DNA of 5,006 bases, from contig JAEOTV010000028.1 of the NCBI GenBank assembly GCA_016839635.1, positions 1 to 5,006 on the forward strand. The letters run 5' to 3'. Position numbers and translations under genes: made by a program. The notes beneath the pieces were generated by a model, which saw only the letters and a list, made by a program, of their open reading frames with translations, had not been told where the DNA came from and searched no databases. Positions within the stretch are counted from its first letter, which is position 1, and every line of letters starts with the position of its first letter. The stretch comes from Promethearchaeota archaeon. Lineage in GTDB: Archaea; Asgardarchaeota; Lokiarchaeia; Sigynarchaeales; SOKP01. Shown here piece by piece: positions 1-5,006 of this stretch.

Positions 1-406
1 AATTTAATATTGCTCCAAATGTTAAGATAACGCCTGCTACTATATTTGTAATCCTATCAAGTCTTGTTGAAAAAGGAGCATTAGCAAGCCCAAAGAGAAT
101 TGAAGCTATAATTATTAATAATATACCTGCAATAAGATGCACTCTAAATAATTTCTTATCCGAAATATATAAAGTAACAGCTTCTCCTGAAACAGGTTTT
201 GGAGTATAACCTCCAGATTTATATTTTCGATATGAAGAAATGTAGATTACTATACCTAATATCAAAAAAGTTCCCCCTATTGACCAAAAAACAGGTGGCA
301 TATCTGGCGTCGCAGTCGCAACAACTATAATCTCAATAAAAAACAGGAGCATAAAAAAAACTGAAATAGCTAAACGTCCTTTAGGAATTTTTTGGTTTGC
401 ACTCAT
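1..406 (-). CDS. Partial multi-pass membrane protein, function unknown (N-terminal 135 residues)
   Basis: An open frame runs from an ATG at 406 leftwards to the window edge without a stop, giving at least 135 residues; the C-terminus lies outside. I do not recognise the family. The visible part begins with a short basic stretch (MSANQKIPKGR). Membrane segments follow at about residues 12-32 and 38-58, then a basic, polar cytoplasmic-looking loop (about 59-88, starting SSYRKYKSGGY). A third membrane segment lies at about 90-109 and a fourth starts near 120. The start is supported by a GAGTTGAT Shine-Dalgarno-like sequence (one mismatch to GAGGTGAT) five bases upstream. No other long frame competes on the plus strand. 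The gene is divergent from the broken permease locus to its right, so it need not be related to it. That it is an integral membrane protein is fairly safe; any specific role would be a guess. Confidence 0.72.
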   Translation of the reverse strand, partial: MSANQKIPKGRLAISVFFMLLFFIEIIVVATATPDMPPVFWSIGGTFLILGIVIYISSYRKYKSGGYTPKPVSGEAVTLYISDKKLFRVHLIAGILLIIIASILFGLANAPFSTRLDRITNIVAGVILTFGAILN

Positions 407-410
407 ATTA

Positions 411-466
411 ATCAACTCTTTTGTCTAACTTTTTTGAATAAATCACTATAATGATAATTAATAAAA
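411..466 (-). promoter_or_regulatory. Candidate promoter and ribosome binding site of the leftward membrane protein gene
   Basis: Read on the minus strand, 411-418 is GAGTTGAT, a good match to the archaeal Shine-Dalgarno GAGGTGAT and well spaced from the ATG at 406. Further upstream, 458-466 reads TTTTATTAA, a TATA-like box. This would place the transcript start some 25 bases downstream and leave a short leader. The surroundings are very AT-rich, so the TATA assignment is weak; the ribosome binding site is the better supported part. Confidence 0.35.
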
Positions 467-493
467 GAATTATTCTTACTTCTATTTATAGGT

Positions 494-975
494 ATGATTT
501 CAAGAGCTTTATGGAAGTTTGAATTTAAAATGAAAGCATTTCAATTTACAATAATTTTAGATTATAAAGTTTAGCCGCATTCTTACCCGTAATATGTATG
601 ATATTTATTGGTGCTGTTATATTCATGATTCTCATGGATATTTTTACTTTCGCGAAAGTTGATTATTTATACTTCCCAAATTGGAACTTCGGGATTATTA
701 TTCTTTTGGACACTCCACTAGCATGCGTTATGAGTATAGAATTCAGCGTCATAATTTCCTCTCGCATGAACGATATTCGATCCGCCCAACAATTAGCAAC
801 CCTCATCTTTATTCCATTCTTTGCACTATATTTACTTACCGAAATTAGTATAATTACACTCGATAATGACACATTGCTTTTGATAGCAGGAATTATTGCT
901 TTAATTGACATATGTTTCTTTTTTATCTCTCGGGCTATTTTTCAACGCGAAGAAATCTTAACGAAATGGAAATAA
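494..975 (+). pseudogene. Broken ABC-2-type transporter permease, copy 1 (C-terminal membrane half remains)
   Basis: The readable part is a frame from the ATG at 598 to the stop at 973-975 (125 residues), though homology-like sequence already starts at about 568 (SLAAFLPVIC). It has several membrane segments and the loop SSRMNDIRSAQQLA (residues about 54-67). This fits the S-x-R-V-x-D-x-R-T-A-Q-Q-L loop found near the end of ABC-2 permeases, which export substrates using a separate ATPase. It ends FQREEILTKWK, typical of these proteins. Full permeases are usually several hundred residues, so most of the N-terminal half is absent. A short frame from 494 to 574 begins MISRALWKFEFK, which resembles the start of such a permease but is in another frame, and an in-frame stop sits at 565-567. 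I read this as one gene damaged by internal deletion and frameshift. A functional short protein from 598 cannot be excluded. No ATPase partner is visible. Confidence 0.6.
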
Positions 976-1045
976 AAATAATATTAAGAGAATCAAAAAT
1001 TTGATTTTCAATATAGTTCCAACTTTGATAACTTGTGTGTTAAAA

Positions 1046-1066
1046 AATAAGTTCGACAAACTTATT
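1046..1066. terminator. Hairpin between the two permease remnants, possible terminator
   Basis: AATAAGTT (1046-1053) and AACTTATT (1059-1066) form a perfect 8-bp inverted repeat around a 5-base loop, about 70 bases after the end of permease copy 1. The following bases are T-rich but interrupted (CATTTTATTCATT), so as a terminator it is only moderate. It could equally be a regulator site or chance in AT-rich sequence. Confidence 0.25.
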
Positions 1067-1077
1067 CATTTTATTCA

Positions 1078-1485
1078 TTGAATATCAATTCTGTTTTCTT
1101 TACAACTTGCGATCCAATATTTTTGTCAATACTATGTAACATATTAAAAAAATCATCTTCTTTAGCAGGAGTTATTCCCATACTTTCTTTTTTGACCATT
1201 TTAGTTATAACGTTAATCATGGTTCCGCTTGCTGCTATATTGTCCATCGAAATGAATATTATAATCTCGACGAGAGTCAAGGACATACGTACCGGGCAAC
1301 AACTAGCAATAACTCCGCTCATTCCATTTGCGATAATCTAAGTCCTGAGTGAAATTGGTTATATCTCACTTGAAATCAACAACCTCTTCATTATTTCGGC
1401 AATACTTGCAGGTATCGATATTTTTCTGTTCTAACTTAGCACCCTCACGTTTCAAAGAGACAAGATTCTCACTAGAGAAAGGTAA
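1078..1485 (+). pseudogene. Broken ABC-2-type transporter permease, copy 2 (two in-frame stops)
   Basis: Reading one frame from 1078 to the stop at 1483-1485 gives a second C-terminal permease half. It is interrupted by TAA codons at 1339-1341 and 1432-1434. The loop ISTRVKDIRTGQQLA and the tail FQRDKILTRER match copy 1 in order. By hand alignment about 39 of 83 positions are identical from the LA before this loop to the tail, with no gap needed. The first stop falls where copy 1 has a tyrosine TAT codon, so one substitution explains it. The similarity continues past both stops in the same frame, which shows this is a decayed gene and not two short ones. The N-terminal half is missing here too, and no clear start codon exists (1078 is TTG). 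The pair looks like tandem transporter genes that duplicated, diverged and then degenerated. The original substrate cannot be told. Confidence 0.72.
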
Positions 1486-1546
1486 AGAATTAAATTCTAA
1501 ATGTATCAAGCTAGTTAGTATTTTCATTTAATAAGGCTTCACTTTA

Positions 1547-1732
1547 ATGAATTCGGGGTTGATCTCGACTGAAAATATATTTAAATGTTTTATTTTCTAT
1601 GTATGTTTAGATATTGAGAGAATAAAAGATAGAAAGAAAATATATCATGATGCTAATGGAAAACTTAAGATAAATGAATATTTATATATCCAATTCAAAA
1701 CCCTCAATAAAATTTTAAAAGAAAATGAATGA
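1547..1732 (+). CDS. Doubtful small hypothetical ORF, 61 residues
   Basis: An ATG frame of 61 codons lies after the permease remnants. It has a hydrophobic start (FKCFIFYVCL, about residues 12-21), then a charged, lysine- and asparagine-rich tail ending KTLNKILKENE. I do not recognise it. The start has only a weak AAGG upstream at a long distance. A minus-strand small ORF with a much better ribosome binding site overlaps its 3' half, so at most one of the two is likely to be real in the shared part. It may also be a gene fragment belonging to the same decaying region. Confidence 0.2.
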   Translation: MNSGLISTENIFKCFIFYVCLDIERIKDRKKIYHDANGKLKINEYLYIQFKTLNKILKENE

Positions 1733-1800
1733 TCTCTTGTTTTTAGCATTTCATGATCTTTCCCAATTTTTTTTCTTTCTTGTTGACTAATTATTATCAT
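1645..1800 (-). CDS. Candidate small protein of 51 residues with a strong ribosome binding site
   Basis: On the minus strand an ATG at 1800 opens 51 codons, ending in TGA at 1645-1647. It is preceded by a perfect AGGAG (1811-1807) six bases upstream, the best Shine-Dalgarno sequence noticed in the window. The peptide starts MIIISQQERKKIGKDHEMLK, strongly charged, and continues into an aromatic and aliphatic C-terminal half (LLRVLNWIYKYSFILSFPLA, about residues 31-50). That half could be one membrane-associated helix. I recognise no family. A CTATATGTAA stretch (about 1823-1832 on the plus strand) could be a TATA box, though it is close to the start. The case rests on the ribosome binding site alone; homology and expression are unknown. 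Confidence 0.27.
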   Translation of the reverse strand: MIIISQQERKKIGKDHEMLKTRDHSFSFKILLRVLNWIYKYSFILSFPLAS

Positions 1801-1884
1801 TTTCATCTCCTAATTTTTCATGCTTACATATAGCGGTGGGTTATTGTTCCCTTCATAGAATTAATAATCTTAATAATTACCCCC

Positions 1885-1926
1885 AAATTAATTATGATGA
1901 TCAATTAAGGTTTATAATATCAAGGT
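1885..1926 (+). promoter_or_regulatory. Promoter region and ribosome binding site of the cDPGS-like gene
   Basis: The 50 bases before the ATG at 1934 hold two TATA-like stretches: AAATTAATTA at about 1885-1894 and TTTATAATAT at 1911-1920. The second is too close to the ATG for a leadered message. An AAGGT at 1922-1926, seven bases before the start, suggests a leader exists and favours the upstream box. TTAATT (1888-1893) and AATTAA (1903-1908) form an inverted repeat with a 9-base centre that could be an operator, but such AT-only arms arise easily by chance. I see no riboswitch-like structure. Confidence 0.35.
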
Positions 1927-1933
1927 ACTTAAT

Positions 1934-3268
1934 ATGAAAAAAAAAGTTATTATCATTGGAGCATTAGGTTACGATTTTCACGTTTTTAACACAGTTTTCA
2001 AAGACAATGAAGAATATGAAGTAGTAGCATTCACAATTGCGGGGGAACAAAACGTTGGCACCATTGAAGAAGTTGAAAGAAAGTTTCCTGCAGAATTAGC
2101 GGGAGAATTGTATCCAAATGGAATTCCAATGGTATCAGAAGAGATACTTGAAGCTTTAATTATAAAAAATAACGTTGATGAGGTTGTTTTTGCCTATTCT
2201 GATGTGTCCCATGAAGAAGTAATGCATAAAGCATCAAGAGCTCTTGCTGCAGGGGCTAATTATCGATTAATTTCTGGTAGATTTACCCAACTTAAAGCGA
2301 ATAAACCTGTGGTTGCTATATGCGCTGTAAGAACTGGTTGTGGTAAAAGCCAAGTTTCTCGAGCCACATATCGATATTTAAAGAGTAAGGGATATAAAGT
2401 TGTTGCTATTCGCGAACCAATGCCCTATGGTGATTTAGTTAAGCAAAATGTCATGAGGTTTGAAAAATATGAGGACTTAGACAAATATGATTGTACTATA
2501 GAGGAACGAGAAGAATATGAACCATACATTAGACAAGGGCTTGTGATCTATTCTGGAGTTGACTATGAGAAGATAATTAGAGAAGCTGAAAAAGAAGCAG
2601 ATGTAATTATTTTTGATGGCGGAAACAATGAGATTTCTTTCTACATTACAGACTTGCTTTTTGTAGTTGTAGATCCATTAAGACCAGGTCATGAAATTAA
2701 ATATCATCCGGGTGAAGTAAATGCGAAATACGCTGATGTTTTTGTAATAAACAAAATGAATAGTGCTAAAGCCGAAGATGTAAAAATTGTGGAAGAAAAT
2801 CTTGATGATTTAAATCCCGATGCGGTAAAAATTTATACTAATTCAGTTGTTATTCCAGAGGATCCTTTAAAATTAAAAGGAAAAAAAGTTATTGTTGTTG
2901 AAGATGGTCCTACATTAACACATGGAGGAATGTCCATAGGTGCAGCATATGTTGCTGCAAAAAATGCTGGAGCAAAAATTATTGATCCAAAACCCTATCT
3001 AACTGGAATAATGAAAGAAGTGTTCGACGAATTTCCTCATATAACAGAAATAGTTCCAGCTATGGGATATAATGATCAACAAATCGAAGATATGGAAAAA
3101 ACCTTAAATAAAGCTAAGTGCGATATCATTCTTAATGGAAGCCCTATTGATTTAGAAAAACTAATAAAAGCAAATAAACCAATTATTAAGGTTAGATATG
3201 ATATCGAATCAATAAGAAGTCCAACAATTGAAGAAATACTTGATAAATTTATTGAAAAGAATCTCTAA
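1934..3268 (+). CDS. cpgS: Cyclic 2,3-diphosphoglycerate synthetase-like P-loop protein (COG2403 type), 444 residues
   Basis: A complete cytoplasmic protein of family-typical length. An N-terminal Rossmann-like domain (about 1-120) opens with VIIIGALGYDFHVFNTVF and contains VVFAYSDVSHEEVMHKASR (84-102). The P-loop domain follows: a Walker A variant AVRTGCGKSQ (131-140), the family motif PMPYGDL (162-168), TIEEREEYEP (188-197), Walker B DVIIFDGGNNE (223-233), VVDPLRPGHE (245-254), and INKMNSA (272-278) at the NKxD position. EDGPTLTHGGM (323-333) and a C-terminal part with PAMGYNDQQIEDME and GSPIDL complete the pattern. In methanogens such as Methanothermus fervidus, cyclic 2,3-diphosphoglycerate synthetase uses ATP to close 2,3-diphosphoglycerate into the cyclic compound, a solute and phosphate store. 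Homologues occur widely in other archaea, often called only predicted GTPases, so the exact reaction here is inferred. The ATG at 1934 has AAGGT upstream and matches the usual family start. The VLRF1-like gene follows 36 bases later and may be co-transcribed. Confidence 0.88.
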   Translation: MKKKVIIIGALGYDFHVFNTVFKDNEEYEVVAFTIAGEQNVGTIEEVERKFPAELAGELYPNGIPMVSEEILEALIIKNNVDEVVFAYSDVSHEEVMHKASRALAAGANYRLISGRFTQLKANKPVVAICAVRTGCGKSQVSRATYRYLKSKGYKVVAIREPMPYGDLVKQNVMRFEKYEDLDKYDCTIEEREEYEPYIRQGLVIYSGVDYEKIIREAEKEADVIIFDGGNNEISFYITDLLFVVVDPLRPGHEIKYHPGEVNAKYADVFVINKMNSAKAEDVKIVEENLDDLNPDAVKIYTNSVVIPEDPLKLKGKKVIVVEDGPTLTHGGMSIGAAYVAAKNAGAKIIDPKPYLTGIMKEVFDEFPHITEIVPAMGYNDQQIEDMEKTLNKAKCDIILNGSPIDLEKLIKANKPIIKVRYDIESIRSPTIEEILDKFIEKNL

Positions 3269-3300
3269 ATATCTTTTTTACATTCTAAAATCTTTTGTTT
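3266..3300 (+). promoter_or_regulatory. T-rich junction between the two central genes
   Basis: The 36-base gap contains two pyrimidine-rich runs (CTTTTTT at 3273-3279 and TCTTTTGTTT at 3291-3300), which could act as a weak archaeal T-tract terminator. TAAATAT at 3266-3272, overlapping the upstream stop codon, might be a TATA box placing a start just before the ATG at 3305. That would fit the absence of any Shine-Dalgarno sequence there (a near-leaderless message). Read-through from the upstream gene is equally possible. I cannot choose between these from sequence. Confidence 0.22.
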
Positions 3301-3304
3301 TATC

Positions 3305-4057
3305 ATGACCAAGAGAAATAAAAAACGTATAAAACGTGGTCATCAAATAGCTATCCTTATTGGTCTACATGATAATGATGCTATATTATGGAAAATATAT
3401 AGTGAAACTATTAGGTTTCATAGCAGGATAAAACGTGGACGGAAGAGAAAAAGTCAAAATAAAAAGCATTTGTATCATTTTCATGAGGAAATCATTAATG
3501 AATTAAGACCTATAATTAAAGAGGGTATTAGAAGTGTAATACTGCTCTCCCCACCGAAAGAAGAATTTTCGGATGAGTTTCTTACTCACGTTAATAAACA
3601 TCATTCATGGCTATTAAAGAAAGGAGATAGACAAGTTGTTTTTTCTAAAATCATAGCTAATCAAGCGAAGACTCAAAAGGATGTCTATTACCTAAAAACT
3701 CAAGAAGATTTTAAAGATATCGTTGATGAGACCTCAAATCAAGAGGGTTTGTTGATATTAGAAGAACTGACAGAAATTATTAACAAAAATGAAAAGTTCT
3801 CAAAAATTCTTTATACTTGGAGAGAAATTGATAATGAACTAAGACTCATAAAACAAAATTCTAATTTACCGAAGCCAAATTATATTATCCTAACTGAAGA
3901 ATTTCTAAAAAATCCAAAAAATAGAAATAAAACACATCGAATTTTACAGATCGCAAAAAATCTTGAGATTAAAACTAAAATTGTCAAGCAAGAATCCGAA
4001 GCGGGTGCTATCGTAGATCAATTTGGAGGTTTAGTCTGTTATTTTAAACAAAGTTAG
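3305..4057 (+). CDS. eRF1/Pelota-fold protein lacking domain 1, Vms1-like release/rescue factor (VLRF1 type), 250 residues
   Basis: The protein begins with a basic tail (KRNKKRIKRG) and goes straight into what looks like eRF1 domain 2: IAILIGLHDNDAILWKIYSE (15-34), then a very basic loop RIKRGRKRKSQNKK (41-54), then a long helix (HLYHFHEEIINELRPIIKEG). The loop and helix occupy the place of the GGQ loop and following helix of eRF1. Here the motif is KSQ, with Gln51 as the likely equivalent of the catalytic glutamine. SVILLSPPKEEF (77-88) matches the next strand and its phosphate-binding-like turn. Domain 3 (about 145-250, L7Ae/L30-like fold) includes YIILTEEFL (193-201) and ends GAIVDQFGGLVCYF (234-247), resembling the closing GGI-A-LRF motif of Pelota and eRF1. 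The codon-recognising domain 1 is absent, as in VLRF1 proteins. Yeast Vms1, of that group, frees stalled chains from peptidyl-tRNA on the large ribosomal subunit. A similar role is inferred. No Shine-Dalgarno sequence precedes the ATG. Confidence 0.77.
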   Translation: MTKRNKKRIKRGHQIAILIGLHDNDAILWKIYSETIRFHSRIKRGRKRKSQNKKHLYHFHEEIINELRPIIKEGIRSVILLSPPKEEFSDEFLTHVNKHHSWLLKKGDRQVVFSKIIANQAKTQKDVYYLKTQEDFKDIVDETSNQEGLLILEELTEIINKNEKFSKILYTWREIDNELRLIKQNSNLPKPNYIILTEEFLKNPKNRNKTHRILQIAKNLEIKTKIVKQESEAGAIVDQFGGLVCYFKQS

Positions 4058-4071
4058 ATTAAATTTGATTA

Positions 4072-4096
4072 TAAAAATTTTCTAAACCAATTTTTA
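4072..4096 (+). terminator. AT-rich inverted repeat after the VLRF1-like gene, possible terminator
   Basis: TAAAAATT (4072-4079) and AATTTTTA (4089-4096) form an 8-bp inverted repeat around a 9-base loop, 14 bases after the stop codon. More T-rich sequence follows (ATTGTTGTATTCTTTCC, then TTTTT at 4119-4123). Archaeal termination often uses T-tracts alone, so the T-rich stretch to about 4123 is a reasonable end for the upstream transcript. The stem itself is pure A/T and weak. Confidence 0.33.
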
Positions 4097-4172
4097 ATTG
4101 TTGTATTCTTTCCGTATATTTTTCAAAATTAAGAAGTTAAGACTCCTAATATTCATTTTCACTAACCAAAGA

Positions 4173-4186
4173 TTTATATATAAATA
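4173..4186 (+). promoter_or_regulatory. TATA box of the EFR1-type gene
   Basis: TTTATATATAAATA is the clearest archaeal TATA box in the window. Transcription would be expected about 25 bases downstream, at roughly 4200-4210, leaving a leader of some 55-60 bases before the ATG at 4263. The preceding bases (ACCAAAGA) include a purine stretch suitable for a TFB recognition element. Its position directly before the palindrome array makes the assignment more convincing. Confidence 0.6.
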
Positions 4187-4187
4187 C

Positions 4188-4236
4188 TTACTTATAGTAA
4201 TCATATTACCGTTAGTAAGCTTATTACTACAAGTAA
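4188..4236. promoter_or_regulatory. Three-site operator array: TTACT-NNN-AGTAA palindromes at exact 18-bp spacing
   Basis: Three 13-bp palindromes start at 4188, 4206 and 4224, each fitting TTAC-N5-GTAA. Copies 1 and 3 have full 5-bp arms (TTACT/AGTAA); copy 2 has one mismatch (TTACC/AGTAA). Start-to-start distance is 18 bp both times, and the linkers share a partly conserved N-C-N-T. Site 1 begins two bases after the TATA box, site 2 covers the predicted transcript start, and site 3 lies in the early leader. This is the arrangement expected for a dimeric helix-turn-helix repressor that blocks RNA polymerase at the EFR1-type gene. The regulator is not identified and may be encoded beyond the window. 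The repeat structure is directly visible; repression is inferred. Confidence 0.7.
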
Positions 4237-4262
4237 ACATTTAAAAATTAACTAAAAAACAA

Positions 4263-5006
4263 ATGGTTATGATTATGGTTACCGATATCTATTATTTTTC
4301 AGGAACAGGAAACTCGCTTTATGTCTCAAGAGAATTACAGGCTCGAATTCCAGATTCAAATCTCATACCAATTGTCTCGATTTTAAATGGAACAAACAAG
4401 AATAAAATGGATAGAAAAACTGTTGCAGCCACAATTGGGTTTGTTTTTCCTTGTCATGGACTAACAATCCCTTTACCAGTGAAAAGATTTTTAAAATCAC
4501 TCGATTTGACGTCTTCTGAGTATCTTTTTGCGATTGTAACTCGGGGCGGAACCATTTTTCGCGGTTTTATGGCTATTGATAAAATTCTTAAGAAAAGAGG
4601 AAAGAAATTAGACGCAACATTTATCATCAATATGGGTATGAACGATCCAAAGTTGAAATCCTTTACCGTCCCAACAAATGAGGAAATCAAAACCATTGAA
4701 ATGGAAGCCCAGGAGAAACTCAAGATTATTCAAAACATTATAACAAATCATGAAACATTTCACGATAACATAAACGGAGTTACCTTTTCACGTTTTAATT
4801 CAATTAATTATCTATTAGAACGTCTTATACCATTTACACTACACCACATGGCTACAAAAGTTAAAAAGTACTTTTATATGGATAAAAAATGTAATGGGTG
4901 TGGAATTTGTGAGAAGGTATGTCTCTCACAGAAAATTACTATAGTGAATGATAGACCTGTTTGGCAAAAAGAAATTGGTTGTTATTTCTGTTATACATGC
5001 TTGAAT
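4263..5006 (+). CDS. EFR1-type flavodoxin-ferredoxin fusion, partial (first 248 residues)
   Basis: An open frame runs from 4263 to the window end without a stop. The N-terminal flavodoxin-like domain has the FMN phosphate-binding loop YYFSGTGNSLYVSRE (10-24). FVFPCHGLTIPLPVKRFL, FAIVTRGGT and FIINMGMNDP follow, in the order typical of EFR1-family proteins. A ferredoxin part follows with CNGCGICEKVC (Cys210, 213, 216, 220), a complete 4Fe-4S motif. A second cluster motif, CYFCYTC (Cys240, 243, 246), is cut before its last cysteine. These proteins are soluble electron carriers or small oxidoreductases thought to bind FMN and two iron-sulfur clusters; partners are rarely known. Three in-frame ATGs (4263, 4269, 4275) could start it. 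The last gives the N-terminus closest to the family pattern, and no Shine-Dalgarno sequence decides. The gene has its own TATA box and a triple operator, so it is probably inducible, and the cue is unknown. Confidence 0.9.
   Translation, partial: MVMIMVTDIYYFSGTGNSLYVSRELQARIPDSNLIPIVSILNGTNKNKMDRKTVAATIGFVFPCHGLTIPLPVKRFLKSLDLTSSEYLFAIVTRGGTIFRGFMAIDKILKKRGKKLDATFIINMGMNDPKLKSFTVPTNEEIKTIEMEAQEKLKIIQNIITNHETFHDNINGVTFSRFNSINYLLERLIPFTLHHMATKVKKYFYMDKKCNGCGICEKVCLSQKITIVNDRPVWQKEIGCYFCYTCLN

Noticed and set aside
646..659. Perfect 14-bp palindrome ACTTTCGCGAAAGT
   Set aside because: It sits inside the readable frame of permease copy 1, is single, and has no second copy that I noticed; chance is the simplest explanation.
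663..911. Minus-strand ORF of 82 codons opposite permease copy 1
   Set aside because: It is antisense to sequence with recognisable permease motifs, has no recognisable features itself, and is best explained as a shadow of the plus-strand frame.
1071..1322. Minus-strand ORF of 83 codons opposite permease copy 2
   Set aside because: It is antisense to the permease remnant whose loop and tail match copy 1; the peptide resembles no family I know.
1349..1531. Plus-strand ORF of 60 codons overlapping the end of permease copy 2
   Set aside because: The permease homology continues in another frame through 1485, so this frame is a by-product of the degenerate gene.
1812..1933. Search for a riboswitch or structured RNA before the cDPGS-like gene
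   Set aside because: Only short AT-only inverted repeats and a 3-bp GGG/CCC pairing near 1836-1851 were seen; nothing resembles a known RNA fold.
4188..4241. Short regular repeats considered as a CRISPR array or replication iterons
   Set aside because: The units are 13-bp palindromes with 5-bp linkers, too short for CRISPR repeats and spacers. Their position right after a TATA box fits an operator, and no replication gene or origin-like feature is nearby.
4454..4723. Minus-strand ORF of 89 codons
   Set aside because: It lies wholly inside the EFR1-type gene, whose flavodoxin and iron-sulfur motifs establish the plus strand as coding.

Overview
This is an AT-rich window of about 5 kb that reads as archaeal. 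The evidence is a COG2403 / cyclic 2,3-diphosphoglycerate synthetase-type P-loop protein, an eRF1/Pelota-fold protein, TATA-box-like promoters and T-rich gene ends. The gene mix and low GC would suit an Asgard archaeon or another AT-rich mesophilic archaeal lineage. No rRNA or other marker is present to decide this, so the taxonomic placement is inference.

Layout. Positions 1-406 (minus strand) hold the N-terminal part of an unrecognised multi-pass membrane protein that runs off the left edge. Positions 494-1485 (plus strand) hold two successive, related but broken ABC-2-type transporter permease remnants. The first keeps only a C-terminal membrane half plus a possible out-of-frame N-terminal scrap. 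The second has two in-frame stop codons. Positions 1486-1933 are mostly non-coding, with two mutually antisense small ORFs of doubtful status and the promoter region of the next gene. Positions 1934-3268 encode an intact 444-residue cDPG-synthetase-like protein. After 36 bases comes a 250-residue protein at 3305-4057. It has the fold signature of eRF1/Pelota domains 2 and 3 but no domain 1, and it carries a KSQ in place of GGQ, so it looks like a Vms1-like (VLRF1-type) release or rescue factor. After a T-rich gap with a clear TATA box and three regularly spaced palindromes, an EFR1-type flavodoxin-ferredoxin fusion begins at 4263 and runs off the right edge.

How the parts relate. The cDPGS-like gene and the VLRF1-like gene are on the same strand, closely spaced, and may be co-transcribed. 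Their products belong to different processes (phosphometabolite or nucleotide chemistry versus the ribosome), so a functional link is only a hypothesis. The EFR1 gene is separately promoted. It seems to be controlled by a regulator binding three TTACT-NNN-AGTAA sites, 18 bp apart, lying exactly where transcription should start. The two points most worth following are this operator array and the domain-1-less release-factor homologue. The left third looks like a decaying transporter locus.
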